DNA of 64,000 nt. Origin: Pseudomonadota bacterium. GTDB lineage: Bacteria > Pseudomonadota > Alphaproteobacteria > UBA1280 > RI-95. A program made the translations under genes and the position numbers. The DNA is taken from NCBI GenBank assembly GCA_016125375.1, contig WGLU01000002.1, positions 1 to 64,000 on the forward strand, in the 5' to 3' direction. This document shows, in pieces, positions 8,478 through 20,958 of the stretch. The notes beneath the pieces are model-generated. The model was not told the origin of the DNA. It did no database searches and was given only the letters and a program-made list of their open reading frames with translations. How positions within the stretch are numbered: the stretch's first letter is position 1; every line of letters begins with the position of its first letter.

Positions 8478-9635
8478 TTATTTGCCGCCGGTCAAGATGT
8501 TTGCCACAACTTCCGCCGCCTTTTGCGAGGGCGTCAGCGCGCCGACCTGCAACCCGTCCCGAACGCCTGCCAGGGCAAAAAGCTGGGTTTGACGGGCATC
8601 CGTATTTTCCAGCAACGGCAGCAGCAGTGCGGCCAGACTTTGTGGCGTCACCTCTGTCTGAAGCAGCTCAGGCACAACACGCTTGCCGGCGACCAGATTG
8701 ACGGGGCTGAAGTTCTCCACCTTTACAAATGGCCGCGCCAGTTTGTAGGTGAGTGCCGCCAGACGATACGCAACAACCATGGGCACGCCCAGCATGGCCA
8801 GCTCAAGGTTTGCCGTACCACTGGCAGCCAGCGCGGCATCACAGCTTTTTAAAGCTGCATAACGCCCCTCACCCGCAACAAACTGCACGGGCAGTGGCAC
8901 ATTAAGCGGGAACATATCCGGTGTCACCCCCGGTGCCAAAGGCACTACAAATGTCGCGCCCGGATGCTCTTTCAACACCAGAACTGCCGCAGCGGCAAAA
9001 TCTGCCCAGAGGCGGGTAATTTCTGACCGGCGAGAGCCCGCCAGCAAAGCGACTTTTGGGGCTGTTCCTAGCGGTTTGGCAGCGTCGGACGGTGCCAGAT
9101 GGCGCAGACGCTCGACCACAGGGTGCCCCACAAACGTACAAGCCAGCGGCGTGTTCTTATAAAAATCTTCTTCAAACGGGAACAGTGCCAGCACATGGTC
9201 CAGAAAGCGGGCCATTTTTCGCACCCGCCCCTTGCGCCAGGCCCATACGTGAGGGCTGACGTAATGAATGCACGGCACCCCCAGCTGTTTGTGGATTTTT
9301 TTGGCAACCCGGAAAGAGAAATCAGGCGAGTCGATGGTAACCAGTACGTCAATCTGTGTACGTTTGGCCGCATCCAACACCGTACGCATATGCTGCAAAA
9401 TCAGGGGGAGCCTGGGCAGAACTTCAACGATACCCATGACAGAAAGGTCACTCATGGGGAAGAGACTCTGCAGACCCGCTTTGGTCATGGCCTCGCCCCC
9501 AACACCGACGAATGTTACCTCCGGCAGGTGCGCTTTGAGCGCGAACATCAAACCCGCGCCGAGCAAATCGCCTGAAGCTTCGCCCGCAACGATACAGATA
9601 CGGTAAGCGCCGTTCGGCCTAATTTGCGCCGTCAT
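8478..9635 (-). CDS. lpxB: Lipid-A-disaccharide synthase
   Basis: LpxB joins lipid X and UDP-2,3-diacylglucosamine into the tetraacyl disaccharide of lipid A at the inner membrane. The glycosyltransferase family 19 start IVAGEASGDLLGAGLM is clear, followed by DSPDFSFRVAK and the SGTANLELAMLGVPMVV sugar-nucleotide region. The length of 385 residues is usual. ATG 9635 overlaps the end of lpxI by 17 bases; an in-frame GTG at 9659 is less likely. It is the last gene of the envelope block. Confidence 0.96.
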   Translation of the reverse strand: MTAQIRPNGAYRICIVAGEASGDLLGAGLMFALKAHLPEVTFVGVGGEAMTKAGLQSLFPMSDLSVMGIVEVLPRLPLILQHMRTVLDAAKRTQIDVLVTIDSPDFSFRVAKKIHKQLGVPCIHYVSPHVWAWRKGRVRKMARFLDHVLALFPFEEDFYKNTPLACTFVGHPVVERLRHLAPSDAAKPLGTAPKVALLAGSRRSEITRLWADFAAAAVLVLKEHPGATFVVPLAPGVTPDMFPLNVPLPVQFVAGEGRYAALKSCDAALAASGTANLELAMLGVPMVVAYRLAALTYKLARPFVKVENFSPVNLVAGKRVVPELLQTEVTPQSLAALLLPLLENTDARQTQLFALAGVRDGLQVGALTPSQKAAEVVANILTGGK

Positions 9636-10455
9636 TTTTGAACCCGTAAATAAACACACCCGTTTTATCAGCCAGGATACGGGTTTCTTCCGGCTCTAGA
9701 ATCAGGGTTTTCCCCGCCTCAACAGCAACACCTGCAAACTTGTGATGGGCCAGATTCTCTATGGTCCGCGGCCCGATGGACGGCAGGTCCACACGCATGT
9801 CCTGCCCCGGTTTGCATACCTTTACCAGCACACCGCCATGGCCTTCGCCACGCAGTGTCGCGCAGCGTTGGAGCAGCATATCGGTACCTTCCACCGCCTC
9901 GACACCGATGATAACCTTGTCTTTAACAATGACGCCCTGCCCCACATCCTCGGACCCGAGCGCACGGGCAACCCGTAAACCGAGGCTGATGTCGGCAAGG
10001 TCGCCATCCTGCGGTTTAAAATTGGCTAAAACGCCTTCGCCCGCTAGAAGCCGTGGCAGTAAACTGTGCACGCCAACAACTTTAAAGCCTTCCTCTTCCA
10101 GCAAACGGCAAACGGCACCCAGCAGGTCATCGTCATGGTGGCGCAGCATTTTTGCCAGAACCTTGGCGCCCTTCATATCGGGACGAATATCAAAGAAAGA
10201 CGGTTTGCTCAGGTGGCCTGCCAGCACAACTTCGGCCACTCCATTGCTGCGTAGTGTCGCCACTGTTGCGGCAACCTTGCCCAACGGCAGTTCTGTGTGG
10301 CTGATTTTAGCAAGGTTTAACCCTTCGGGTTTAGGCTGACCCTTGAAGGTAATGATGTGCACACCACGGCCACTGTCCGTACAGGACTGGGTCAGCAGCG
10401 CAGGGAGCGTGCCTCCGCCTGCCAGAATACCCAGCTTGGGCAGATATGCGGTCAT
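9619..10455 (-). CDS. lpxI: UDP-2,3-diacylglucosamine pyrophosphatase LpxI
   Basis: LpxI hydrolyses UDP-2,3-diacylglucosamine to lipid X and UMP. It is the alphaproteobacterial alternative to LpxH. The N terminus [14 protein letters not shown] and the C-terminal [14 protein letters not shown] region identify the family (formerly DUF1009). At 278 residues the length is normal. It overlaps lpxA by four bases (ATGA) and lpxB by 17, so the three are translationally coupled. Confidence 0.95.
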   Translation of the reverse strand: MTAYLPKLGILAGGGTLPALLTQSCTDSGRGVHIITFKGQPKPEGLNLAKISHTELPLGKVAATVATLRSNGVAEVVLAGHLSKPSFFDIRPDMKGAKVLAKMLRHHDDDLLGAVCRLLEEEGFKVVGVHSLLPRLLAGEGVLANFKPQDGDLADISLGLRVARALGSEDVGQGVIVKDKVIIGVEAVEGTDMLLQRCATLRGEGHGGVLVKVCKPGQDMRVDLPSIGPRTIENLAHHKFAGVAVEAGKTLILEPEETRILADKTGVFIYGFKNDGAN

Positions 10456-11246
10456 GCCTCATCCCCATGCGGGGTGCAGATACCCCGGTCAGAACCGCGA
10501 ATGAACGCGCAGATATCCATGACCTGTGTATTATTCGGGAACATCGCGGCCACATCCTCTACACGGTCGGCAAGGCTGCCTTCGTCTGCAAACAGCAGGC
10601 GGTAGGCTTTGCGCAGCTCGTGGATGCTCTCCCGCGGGAACTCGTGGCGCTTCAGGCCCACAAGATTCAGGCCCATCAGTTTGGCGCGGTTACCAACGGC
10701 GGAGCCGAACGGAATCACATCGTGCGCCACGCCGGATGCACCGCCGATAATCGCAAAGTGACCGATACGCACGAACTGGTGCACGGCAGACAGTCCGCCA
10801 ATAATCGCATGGTTACCCACTTCCACATGACCTGCCAGCGTGCCGTTATTGGCCACCACGCAGTGGTTGCCCACCTTGCAGTCGTGCGCCACGTGGGCAA
10901 GCGCCATGAACAGGTTGTTATCGCCAACGCGGGTCACCCCGCCGCCGCCTTCTGTCCCCGGGTTCATGGTGACGTACTCGCGGATGGTGTTCCCGTCGCC
11001 AATCTCAAGGAAAGTCGTTTCCCCTTTGAACTTGAGGTCCTGCGGCATGTGACCAAGGGAAGCAAAAGGGAAAATGCGGTTGTTGGCGCCAATGGTTGTG
11101 TGGCCTTCTACCACCACATGGCTGTGTAGCACAGTGCCTGCACCGATGGACACGTGATCGCCAATCACACAGTACGGGCCGATCTGGGATGTGGCATCAA
11201 TTTTGGCACCGTTGCCGATGACTGCGGTCGGATGAATATTAGACAT
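10452..11246 (-). CDS. lpxA: Acyl-ACP--UDP-GlcNAc O-acyltransferase
   Basis: LpxA performs the first step of lipid A synthesis, 3-O-acylation of UDP-GlcNAc. It is 264 residues of left-handed beta-helix built from hexapeptide repeats (for example [19 protein letters not shown]). The catalytic His lies in the [13 protein letters not shown] segment. The ATG at 11246 ([11 protein letters not shown]) matches the family start; the open frame upstream is not coding. It sits between fabZ and lpxI in the standard order. Confidence 0.96.
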   Translation of the reverse strand: MSNIHPTAVIGNGAKIDATSQIGPYCVIGDHVSIGAGTVLHSHVVVEGHTTIGANNRIFPFASLGHMPQDLKFKGETTFLEIGDGNTIREYVTMNPGTEGGGGVTRVGDNNLFMALAHVAHDCKVGNHCVVANNGTLAGHVEVGNHAIIGGLSAVHQFVRIGHFAIIGGASGVAHDVIPFGSAVGNRAKLMGLNLVGLKRHEFPRESIHELRKAYRLLFADEGSLADRVEDVAAMFPNNTQVMDICAFIRGSDRGICTPHGDEA

Positions 11247-11260
11247 GAGAACCTGCCTGA

Positions 11261-11695
11261 CTAGCGTTGAATCACTTTGGCCATAAATTCGGCTTCGGCC
11301 ACTTTTTTGCCGTCTACAACACCTTCGCCGCCGAACACCCATACATCACCTTTGCGGCGGTTGAGCTTCACATGCAGCTCCAGAACATCACCCGGTACGA
11401 CCGGATGGCGGAAGCGCACCTTGTCCAGCGACATGAAATAGAACAGAACCTCGTCGGCGTTTTTACCGATGGTGGTATTGACCAGAATGGCAGATGTTTG
11501 CGCCATTGCCTCAACAATCAGCACGCCCGGCATGACCGGCTGGCCGGGGAAATGCCCCGCAAAGTGAGGCTCGGCCATTGTTACGTTCTTCCGGCCGACA
11601 ACGGTTCCGGCGTCCAGATCCAACGACAGGATACGGTCCACCATCAACATCGGCGGGCGGTGCGGAATCAGTTTCTGAATCTCCAACACATCCAC
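11261..11695 (-). CDS. fabZ: 3-hydroxyacyl-ACP dehydratase FabZ
   Basis: FabZ dehydrates 3-hydroxyacyl-ACP in fatty acid elongation and competes with LpxA/LpxD for the same substrate. That competition explains its place between their genes. The hot-dog fold motif [11 protein letters not shown] contains the active-site His, and LIVEAMAQ the acidic partner. GTG 11695 was chosen: it lies two bases after the lpxD stop and gives a 144-residue protein of normal length beginning [15 protein letters not shown]. Confidence 0.95.
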   Translation of the reverse strand: MDVLEIQKLIPHRPPMLMVDRILSLDLDAGTVVGRKNVTMAEPHFAGHFPGQPVMPGVLIVEAMAQTSAILVNTTIGKNADEVLFYFMSLDKVRFRHPVVPGDVLELHVKLNRRKGDVWVFGGEGVVDGKKVAEAEFMAKVIQR

Positions 11696-11697
11696 GG

Positions 11698-12744
11698 TCA
11701 GTCGTCCTTGTTTTCGGGTTTCATTTTTGCCAGACGGGCAATGGTTGCCTGCTGTCTGCGCCACTTGCGGATAGGCAAAGCGGGGAACCCGCTCACAACC
11801 TCGCGCGGCGTTGTCAGGCTTTTCGTCACACCTGAACGGGCCGCTATCATCACACCGTCGGCAACCGTAATATGGCCGGCAACAGCGGCCTGACCACCAA
11901 TCACCACAAAGTCACCCAGTACGGAGCTGCCGGCAATACCGCTCTGCGCCACAATCTGACAGAAGCGCCCTACGCGTACGTTGTGGCCAATCTGTACAAG
12001 ATTGTCGATTTTGGTACCGTCGCCGATAGATGTTTCGCCGATAGCACCGCGGTCGATGGTTGTATTGGCGCCGATTTCCACATGGTTGCCGATAATCACC
12101 ATACCGACCTGAGGCACTTTAACCAGCCCTTTACCGTCAAAGGCAAAGCCAAAACCGTCCTGACCGATGCGCACGCCCGGATGGAGGATGCAGTGCTCGC
12201 CAACAACAGCGCAGATAATCGTACAGTTGGGGCCTACGGATGTGCGGGCACCAATGGAAACATACGGGCCGATGTACGCCCCTGCCCCGATGTGGGCACC
12301 ATCGGCAATAACGGCAAAGGCTCCAATAACGGCTCCCGGCTCAATGCTGACGCCCACACCAATCTGCGCATCCGGGTCAATGGTGGCCGTGCGGGCAACG
12401 CCGCTCATGCCTTCCATCGGCGGGTGAAACTTTTGCGCAACCAGCGCGTATGTCGGGTAAGGTGCCTTGGTCGTCAGGGCGACAACGCCAGTAGGCAACA
12501 TGGCAACATGCTCGGGCCGCAAAATGACCGCCTTGGCTTTGGTCGTCTTCAGAGCATCTTTATATTTGGGGTTATCGAAAAAGCTCACCTGTTCAGGCGT
12601 TGCATCATGCAGCGTCGCTACGCCGCTGACCTCGAGCGCGCCGGCATCATCGTTCAACGCAAAGCCTGCGGCCTGTGCCAGCTCAGCCAACGAGAACGGA
12701 CCGGCGTTCGGGTGAAACCGCTGCCGCAGGTGATGCGTATCCAT
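11698..12744 (-). CDS. lpxD: UDP-3-O-(3-hydroxyacyl)glucosamine N-acyltransferase
   Basis: LpxD adds the second, N-linked acyl chain in lipid A synthesis. An N-terminal uridine-binding domain (about 1-100; [13 protein letters not shown]) precedes the hexapeptide beta-helix, in which [16 protein letters not shown] and [11 protein letters not shown] contain the usual catalytic and acyl-binding residues. At 348 residues the length is normal. It lies six bases after skp and two bases before fabZ. Confidence 0.96.
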   Translation of the reverse strand: MDTHHLRQRFHPNAGPFSLAELAQAAGFALNDDAGALEVSGVATLHDATPEQVSFFDNPKYKDALKTTKAKAVILRPEHVAMLPTGVVALTTKAPYPTYALVAQKFHPPMEGMSGVARTATIDPDAQIGVGVSIEPGAVIGAFAVIADGAHIGAGAYIGPYVSIGARTSVGPNCTIICAVVGEHCILHPGVRIGQDGFGFAFDGKGLVKVPQVGMVIIGNHVEIGANTTIDRGAIGETSIGDGTKIDNLVQIGHNVRVGRFCQIVAQSGIAGSSVLGDFVVIGGQAAVAGHITVADGVMIAARSGVTKSLTTPREVVSGFPALPIRKWRRQQATIARLAKMKPENKDD

Positions 12745-12750
12745 CAGGCG

Positions 12751-13275
12751 TTATTTGCTCTTTTTATCCAGACGTGCGTTCACTTTTGCCAGCACATCAT
12801 TGGTGATGTCCACCGAGTCGCTATGGTACATCAGCTGAGCATTATTCATGACCAGATCAAACTTACGGTCAGCGGAAATCTCGTTAACGGCCTCGCGGAT
12901 GGCGTCCAGAATCTCCTTGCGGCCGATTGTCAGCTCACGGTCGATGCTGTCCTGAATGCCTTGGGCTTCCACACGGTAGTCACGCACGGCTTTTTTCAGA
13001 GTGGCCTCTTCTTCGAGGTATTTTTCTTCGGTCAGGAGCGACTTCTTGCGCATCAGCTCTTCTTGCTGCTTGGCCAGCTTTGCTTCCATATCGGCGATTT
13101 TTTTCTCGCCATTCTCTTTCGCTTTTTCCAGAGAGGCCTTCAGACGTTTACCTGCGTTCGAGGTGTACAGGATCTGCTGGGCATCAATCACACCCAGATT
13201 CCCTGCAAAGGCTTCGGGCATGGCAGCAACGATTGCAGCGCTTGCCAACAAACAGGTCATCAGTTTTTTCATCAT
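12751..13275 (-). CDS. skp: Periplasmic chaperone Skp/OmpH
   Basis: Skp holds unfolded outer-membrane proteins in the periplasm and hands them to the BAM complex. A signal peptide (MKKLMTCLLASAAIVAAM, cleavage after AFA) precedes a long charged coiled coil (about 50-110) that forms the chaperone arms. AAGGAG stands just upstream of an ATGATG pair at 13275/13272; either could start. It sits directly after bamA, as in most proteobacteria. Confidence 0.93.
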   Translation of the reverse strand: MMKKLMTCLLASAAIVAAMPEAFAGNLGVIDAQQILYTSNAGKRLKASLEKAKENGEKKIADMEAKLAKQQEELMRKKSLLTEEKYLEEEATLKKAVRDYRVEAQGIQDSIDRELTIGRKEILDAIREAVNEISADRKFDLVMNNAQLMYHSDSVDITNDVLAKVNARLDKKSK

Positions 13276-13295
13276 CTCTCTCCTTACATCAAACA

Positions 13296-15560
13296 CTAGA
13301 AGCGTGTTCCAAAACTGAAGCTGAATACTTCGGTTTTGTCTTCATCCGCTTTAACCAGCGGCACACCGAACTCGAACCGGACGGGGCCGAGCGGGCTGCG
13401 CCAGAATATACCCGTACCTGCGGACATGCGGTACATTTTTGTATCAATAACGACGGGATCACTCTCAAAGTCACTGACGATACCACCGTCACTGAACAGG
13501 ATACCCTGTACGCCAAAGTCCTCAAGGCCTTTGATGGGGAAGCGCAGTTCCGCGTTGTTACCCAGAATATATTTACCACCAAGGGCATCTCCGCTGATAC
13601 GGTCACGCGGGCCGATACCCGAACGGGCGAAGCCACGGAGCGTTGTACCACCGGCCTTAAAGGTTTCGTACACCGGCAGGTCACCCGACAGGTCGGCCAG
13701 ATAGCCCACACGGGCACCCAGCGACAGAACCAGATCATCATCCAGCTCTTTGTGCCACGAGCCCGATACCATGTTGCGGATGTAGTTAATGTTAGAGCCA
13801 AAGCCGGAGTAGTCAGCCGTGTAGCTGAGGTTGTAACCACGGGTCGGCAACAGGTAGCTATCGCGCGTGTCGTAGGAGAAGGTGTTGCTGAGCATCAGCG
13901 AATCACGCTTGCCCTCGTCCCGTTTTACAAACTTGGAGGCACCGACGCCCACGTTGTTGATTTCCGTTTCAGTAAAGCCCAGACGGATGTTGTCCTTCAT
14001 GTACTCCGCAACCGGGAAGCCCAGACGGAGCGCACCACCTAGGTTGTTCTGGTCATAGGACGACTGGTCCTGATAGTCACGGCGCTCGTTGAACAGGTCC
14101 ACCCCTGCGGCCAGCTCCTGATTCAGGAAATACGGCTCGGTGAACGAGAAGTTGAAGTCCTGACGCTCGCCGGACAACGCAAATGCCACACGCACGTTCT
14201 GGCCACGGCCAAGGAAGTTACGCTCGGTCACATCTGCTGTTGCCAGCAGGCCCTCATATGTGGAGAAGCCCGCACCGATGTTGAACTCACCTGTGCTCTG
14301 CTCGTTTACTTCCACATCCAGATCCAGACGGTCCGGGTCGGCTGTTTCTTCACGTTTGACGTCTACCTTGTCAAAGAAGCCGAGGTAGGTCAGACGGTCT
14401 TTGGAGCGCTGCAATTTGTTGCTGGAGAAGGCATCCCCTTCTGCCAGGCGCATCTCGCGGCGGATAACGTAGTCACGCGTACGTGTGTTGCCCTTGATGT
14501 TGATGCGGTTTACGTAAACACGTGGCCCGGGGCGAATATCAAAAGTCACATCAATGCGGCGGTCCACATCGTTTTTATTGATGCGCGGCTCAACTTCGAT
14601 AAAGGCAAAACCTTTGGCGCCCATCGTATCGACCAGAGCGTCGATGTTCTTCTCTACTTTGGAGCCGTCGTACTGCTCACCTTCTTTAACGGTCAGCACC
14701 TTCAACAGCTCATCGCGGGTAATATCAAACTCGCTGTCAATCCGCACATCCACGGTACCAAAGTTATACTCTGGACCTTCGGAAACGGTGTAGGTGATGA
14801 AAAAGCCGCTGCGGTCCTTGGTCAGCTCTGCCACGGCAGATACAACCTTAAAGTCGGCATAGCCGTTCTTAATGTAGAAACGGCGCAGCAGCTCCTTATC
14901 AAACTCGATACGGTCCGGGTCATAGGAGTCTGCCTGCGACAGGAAACGCCACCAGGTGCTTTCGCGGGTTGCAATCACATTGCCCAGCTCACTGTCGTTA
15001 AACGCCTTGTTGCCAACGAACTCGATGCGGTCGATACGGGTTTTTTCCCCTTCGGCAATTTCGTAAATCACGTCGACGCGGTTCTGGTCACGGCGGATAA
15101 TCTGCGGTGTTACGCGCACCAGGAAACGGCCAGTCCGGCGATAGGCGGCCAGAATCTCGTTCACATCGGCCTGTACTTTACCCGGCGTATAGACGGCTCG
15201 GGGGCGCAGGCTCAGCTGGGGCTTCAGCTTGTCATCATCAATATTCTCGTTACCCTCAAAGGCCACTTTGTTGACGATGGGGTTTTCGGAAACCTTCACG
15301 CGGACGGTACCACCGTCATAATTCACTTCCACGTTGTCGAACAGCCCTGTTGCGTACAGGGCTTTGACAGCGCCGCGGATACGGGCGTCGTCGTGGGTAT
15401 CCCCTTCCCGGATGCCCAGATAGCTGCGCACGGTTTCGGTCTCCACACGGGCATTACCCTCAATCACAACCTTATTGACCTTATCGGCCGCATAGGCCTG
15501 TAAAGTCATCGCCAACATCAGAGTCAGTGTCGTCAGCAGCATCCGCACGGGAGGGGTCAT
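13296..15560 (-). CDS. bamA: Outer-membrane assembly factor BamA
   Basis: BamA is the core of the beta-barrel assembly machine in the outer membrane. A signal peptide ending AYA is followed by five POTRA domains (about residues 25-350) and a 16-strand barrel. The barrel carries VRGF-type loop 6 sequence (TTLRGFARSG) and ends in FSFGTRF with the C-terminal Phe needed for insertion. ATG 15560 has AGAAG upstream and lies 23 bases after rseP. A later ATG at 15542 is possible. The length of 754 residues is normal. Confidence 0.96.
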   Translation of the reverse strand: MTPPVRMLLTTLTLMLAMTLQAYAADKVNKVVIEGNARVETETVRSYLGIREGDTHDDARIRGAVKALYATGLFDNVEVNYDGGTVRVKVSENPIVNKVAFEGNENIDDDKLKPQLSLRPRAVYTPGKVQADVNEILAAYRRTGRFLVRVTPQIIRRDQNRVDVIYEIAEGEKTRIDRIEFVGNKAFNDSELGNVIATRESTWWRFLSQADSYDPDRIEFDKELLRRFYIKNGYADFKVVSAVAELTKDRSGFFITYTVSEGPEYNFGTVDVRIDSEFDITRDELLKVLTVKEGEQYDGSKVEKNIDALVDTMGAKGFAFIEVEPRINKNDVDRRIDVTFDIRPGPRVYVNRINIKGNTRTRDYVIRREMRLAEGDAFSSNKLQRSKDRLTYLGFFDKVDVKREETADPDRLDLDVEVNEQSTGEFNIGAGFSTYEGLLATADVTERNFLGRGQNVRVAFALSGERQDFNFSFTEPYFLNQELAAGVDLFNERRDYQDQSSYDQNNLGGALRLGFPVAEYMKDNIRLGFTETEINNVGVGASKFVKRDEGKRDSLMLSNTFSYDTRDSYLLPTRGYNLSYTADYSGFGSNINYIRNMVSGSWHKELDDDLVLSLGARVGYLADLSGDLPVYETFKAGGTTLRGFARSGIGPRDRISGDALGGKYILGNNAELRFPIKGLEDFGVQGILFSDGGIVSDFESDPVVIDTKMYRMSAGTGIFWRSPLGPVRFEFGVPLVKADEDKTEVFSFSFGTRF

Positions 15561-15582
15561 CCTTCTTCTTATACTTATCGTG

Positions 15583-16749
15583 CTATTCTTTTGCATTCTC
15601 TTCCACGGCGGGCGTGTCCTTGTCGCCATGGTGAATAAAGAATTTGTTAATGTCTTTCCAGGTGGCAAATACCATCAGCAACACCACCAGCGAAAAACCG
15701 ATACGGTAGCCAATGTCCTGTACGCGCTCGTGCACGGGTTTGCCCATCACAGCCTCGATGCTGAAAAATACCAGATGCCCGCCGTCCAGCATGGGGACCG
15801 GGAACAGGTTAATCAGACCAAGGTTGATGGAAATAATCGCCGCAAACAGGCACAGGCTGTAAAAGCCGTATTTGGCGCTTTCACCAGCCATATCACCGAT
15901 AGAAAGCGGACCGCCGATCTCAGCCGGCATAGCACCGGTAATCATGCGGGTAATGGCCTTCAGGGTCATGGCGGTGTAATCGTATGTCTTGTAAACGCCC
16001 ATACCGAGCGATTCCAGCACGCCATGGCGCACCAGTACAGTCTGCGGGGGCTGGGCAGAGCGCACACCCAAGATACCAATCTCTTTACTTTCGCCGAACA
16101 CGTTGCGCGTTTCTACAGATTTGGGTGTAACCGGCAAAGTAAGCTGTGCCTCGCCGCGCTGAATAAGGGCGGAGAGTGTTTTACCGCCGCTTTTCTCGAT
16201 AATCGCCGACATGGTGTTCCAGTCAGGCAGTTGGGTACCATCCAGCGACAGAATGCGGTCGCCCTGCTGCAAACCAGCTTCTGCAGCGGCCGATTCTTCC
16301 ATAATGGCGCCGACAACCGGCAAAATGCGCTGCTCGCCGTACATCATCAATCCTGCCAGAATAATAGCAGCAAAGACAAAGTTGACCAATGGACCTGCAA
16401 AAACAACCCACATGCGGGCATATACGTTCTTGCTGAAGAAGGAGTTCTCTTTTTGGCTGGCGTTAAGGGCAGCTTCGGACTCGGGTGTATCGCCGACCAT
16501 GCGCACATATCCCCCCAAGGGAATCATGGCAACTTTCCAACGGGTACCGTTTCTGTCGTTAAAGCCCCAGATTTCCTTGCCAAACCCGATAGAAAATACA
16601 TCCACGGCAATGCCCACGCTGCGGGCTGCAATGTAGTGGCCCCATTCGTGCACAAAAACCAGCACACCCAACACCAGCACGAACATGGCCACTTTCCAGA
16701 TAACTTCCCCGCCGGGGATGCTGGTCACAAGGGTAAACAGTTCTTGCAT
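15583..16749 (-). CDS. rseP: Site-2 metalloprotease RseP/MmpA
   Basis: This is an inner-membrane zinc protease that cuts single-pass proteins inside the membrane, as in sigma-E release or Caulobacter PodJ processing. HEWGH is at residues 34-38 in the first membrane helix, a PDZ domain occupies about 115-195, and the second zinc site MLDGGH lies in the C-terminal helix. ATG 16749 (MQELFTLV) was chosen over a longer frame. It lies directly upstream of bamA; a paralogue is encoded at 22569-23624. Confidence 0.94.
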   Translation of the reverse strand: MQELFTLVTSIPGGEVIWKVAMFVLVLGVLVFVHEWGHYIAARSVGIAVDVFSIGFGKEIWGFNDRNGTRWKVAMIPLGGYVRMVGDTPESEAALNASQKENSFFSKNVYARMWVVFAGPLVNFVFAAIILAGLMMYGEQRILPVVGAIMEESAAAEAGLQQGDRILSLDGTQLPDWNTMSAIIEKSGGKTLSALIQRGEAQLTLPVTPKSVETRNVFGESKEIGILGVRSAQPPQTVLVRHGVLESLGMGVYKTYDYTAMTLKAITRMITGAMPAEIGGPLSIGDMAGESAKYGFYSLCLFAAIISINLGLINLFPVPMLDGGHLVFFSIEAVMGKPVHERVQDIGYRIGFSLVVLLMVFATWKDINKFFIHHGDKDTPAVEENAKE

Positions 16750-16862
16750 ATTTGGTCGTCTCTCGGTTTGCTTTTTGTATGCGTGCGCTGTAATGCCGAA
16801 CATTCAGGCAGTCTAAACCCGTGCATTGTAGCACCGCGCGCCTGTGCCCGCCAGCGTTAAGC

Positions 16863-17574
16863 TTATGCGGAGAGCACCTTTCCGTAGCGGCGTTCGCGGC
16901 CCATAAAATCACCTACCGCAGCCCGTAAATGCGCTGCATCAAAATCCGGCCACGCAACCGGCAGGAACATCAGCTCGGCATAGGCCAGCTGCCACATCAT
17001 AAAGTTGCTTAAACGCTGCTCGCCACTCGTTCTGATACACAGGTCAGGATCAGGAATATCTTTTGTATATAAATAAGATGAGATAGAATCTTCACTCAAC
17101 GAATCAACATCAGCCGCACTCTGGACAAGCGCTTTTACCGCATGGACAATCTCCGCCCTGCTGCCATAGTTCAAACAGATGCAAACAGTAATTTTGTCCC
17201 CTTGGGATGTTTCTTCTTCTGCCTTGGTAAGCAATCCGCAGAGTTCGTCTCCCAACTTTCCATCCGGACTCTGGTCACCCAAAAACCGCAGACGCACCCC
17301 CGCTTTCTTAAGCTTTTCCAACTCCTTGGTCACAAAAGCGCGGAGCAACGCCATAAGGCCAGCCACCTCGTCAGCCGGGCGCTGCCAATTCTCGGTCGAG
17401 AACGCGTAGAACGACAGGTATTCGATGCCCATTTCTATGGCGGCATCTACTGTCCTATGCAGGGCGTCTACACCTTTGCGGTGCCCCTCCAAACGCGGCA
17501 GGCCGCGGGCTTTCGCCCAGCGGCCATTTCCATCCATGATAAAGGCAATATGGCGCGGCAATGCGCCTGTCTGG

Positions 17575-17582
<8 letters not shown>
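16863..17582 (-). CDS. uppS: Undecaprenyl diphosphate synthase
   Basis: UppS makes C55 undecaprenyl diphosphate, the carrier lipid for peptidoglycan and O-antigen. The cis-prenyltransferase signature FIMDGNGRWAK contains the catalytic Asp17, and the C-terminal region has LCIRTSGEQRLSNFMMWQ. At 239 residues it is full length. It overlaps frr by eight bases. In most proteobacteria cdsA and dxr follow, but here only 113 bases without a gene lie before rseP. Confidence 0.96.
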
Positions 17583-19797
<2,215 letters not shown>

Positions 19798-19844
19798 TGG
19801 TTTATCTCCCATCATATCAAATCCAGATTCGGGTTTCGGGTAGT

Positions 19845-19869
19845 CAAAGGGGCGGTTGCCCGCCCCTTT
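19845..19869 (-). promoter_or_regulatory. rpsB-tsf intergenic stem-loop
   Basis: AAAGGGGCGG (19846-19855) pairs with CCGCCCCTTT (19860-19869) between the rpsB stop and the tsf start. There is no T tract on the minus strand, so it is not a complete terminator. It could act as a partial attenuator or an mRNA processing/stability element. Confidence 0.6.
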
Positions 19870-19875
19870 CACCGA

Positions 19876-20760
19876 TTAGTTTTGGGCAGCAGCAGCCTTG
19901 GTGATTTCAGCTTCACCTTTGCTCACAACTTCCGTCTCGGTTTCGGTCTTCTCGTCTTCGGCAGCTACGGCAGCAGCTTTGGAGGACAGGTTAACAACCG
20001 TACGACGGCCGCCGGAGGATTTGGTCGAACCGGCTTCGCCTTTATCGGCAGAAGCGCCAGCCTTGGCAACTTGCTCGCTGATACCGTCCAGGATAGAGTC
20101 GGAAATCAGACGGCAGTACAGGCGCAGGGCGCGTGTGGAATCGTCGTTGCCCGGGATCGGGTAATCAACGCCGTGAGGCTTGCTGTTGGTATCCAGAACT
20201 GCAATCACCGGAATGCCCAGCTTGTTGGCTTCGGCAATGGCGATGTTCTCTTTGTTGCTGTCGATAACAAAAACAACATCAGGCAGGCCGCCCATGTCTT
20301 TGATACCGCCCAGAGCGCGTTGCAGTTTTTCGCACTCGCGGCTCAGTTCCAGCAGTTCTTTCTTAGTCTTGTTGGAACCTTCGGGGTTTTTCATGATTTC
20401 CTCGAGGCTCTTCAGACGCTTGATAGAGTTGTTGATGGTTTTCCAGTTGGTCAGCATGCCGCCCAGCCAACGGTGGTTCACGTAGTACTGGCCGCAACGG
20501 GCTGCGGTTTCGGCAACAATTTCTTGAGCTTGACGCTTGGAGCCTACGAACAGAACACGGCCGCCGGAAGCAGCAACCTGACGTACAACAGCCATAGCTT
20601 GGTACATCATGGGAACGGTTTGTTGCAGGTCAATGATGTGGATGCCGTTACGGGAGCCGTAGATGTATTGTTGCATCAGCGGGTTCCAGCGGCGGGTACG
20701 GTGGCCGAAGTGCACACCGGCCTCCAACATTTCACGGATAGTAAATTGCGGAAGAGCCAT
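19876..20760 (-). CDS. rpsB: 30S ribosomal protein S2
   Basis: S2 is a component of the small ribosomal subunit. The N terminus [20 protein letters not shown] and the [11 protein letters not shown] segment are diagnostic. ATG 20760 has AAAGGA upstream; the extra frame before it is leader. The protein is 294 residues, longer than the usual 240, because of a C-terminal Ala/Glu/Lys tail (about 235-294) of low complexity, as in some alphaproteobacteria. It heads the long translation/envelope operon. Confidence 0.96.
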   Translation of the reverse strand: MALPQFTIREMLEAGVHFGHRTRRWNPLMQQYIYGSRNGIHIIDLQQTVPMMYQAMAVVRQVAASGGRVLFVGSKRQAQEIVAETAARCGQYYVNHRWLGGMLTNWKTINNSIKRLKSLEEIMKNPEGSNKTKKELLELSRECEKLQRALGGIKDMGGLPDVVFVIDSNKENIAIAEANKLGIPVIAVLDTNSKPHGVDYPIPGNDDSTRALRLYCRLISDSILDGISEQVAKAGASADKGEAGSTKSSGGRRTVVNLSSKAAAVAAEDEKTETETEVVSKGEAEITKAAAAQN

Positions 20761-20879
20761 AATAAAATAATCCTTTCTGCTTTTCCGGTTGAACATCCGC
20801 CCGTTCTGAGCCGCCATTGCGACACCGGAAGGTAAGGCAAACCACTGAAAGCTCCCTCACCACACGGGCGTGTTGATTA

Positions 20880-20897
20880 CGTATACCGAGGTATACG
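20880..20897. promoter_or_regulatory. CGTATACC inverted repeat at the rpsB transcription start
   Basis: CGTATACC and GGTATACG form perfect eight-base arms around a two-base centre, placed where rpsB transcription should begin (-10 box at 20905-20910). It could be an operator or a hairpin at the 5' end of the mRNA. Confidence 0.45.
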
Positions 20898-20904
20898 GTT
20901 GCCA

Positions 20905-20932
20905 GTTATAGCGCAGAATGCTTAAAAAGCAA
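20905..20932 (-). promoter_or_regulatory. rpsB operon promoter
   Basis: Minus strand TTGCTT (20932-20927), 16-base spacer, TATAAC (20910-20905). The leader to the rpsB ATG is about 135 bases, long enough for an S2 autoregulatory structure. Confidence 0.65.
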
Positions 20933-20958
20933 GTCTTTTCAGTGGATAAAGCACATAA

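Noticed and set aside
11872-13299. 475-residue plus-strand frame opposite lpxD and skp
   Set aside because: Overlaps two well-identified genes completely and has no recognisable domain.
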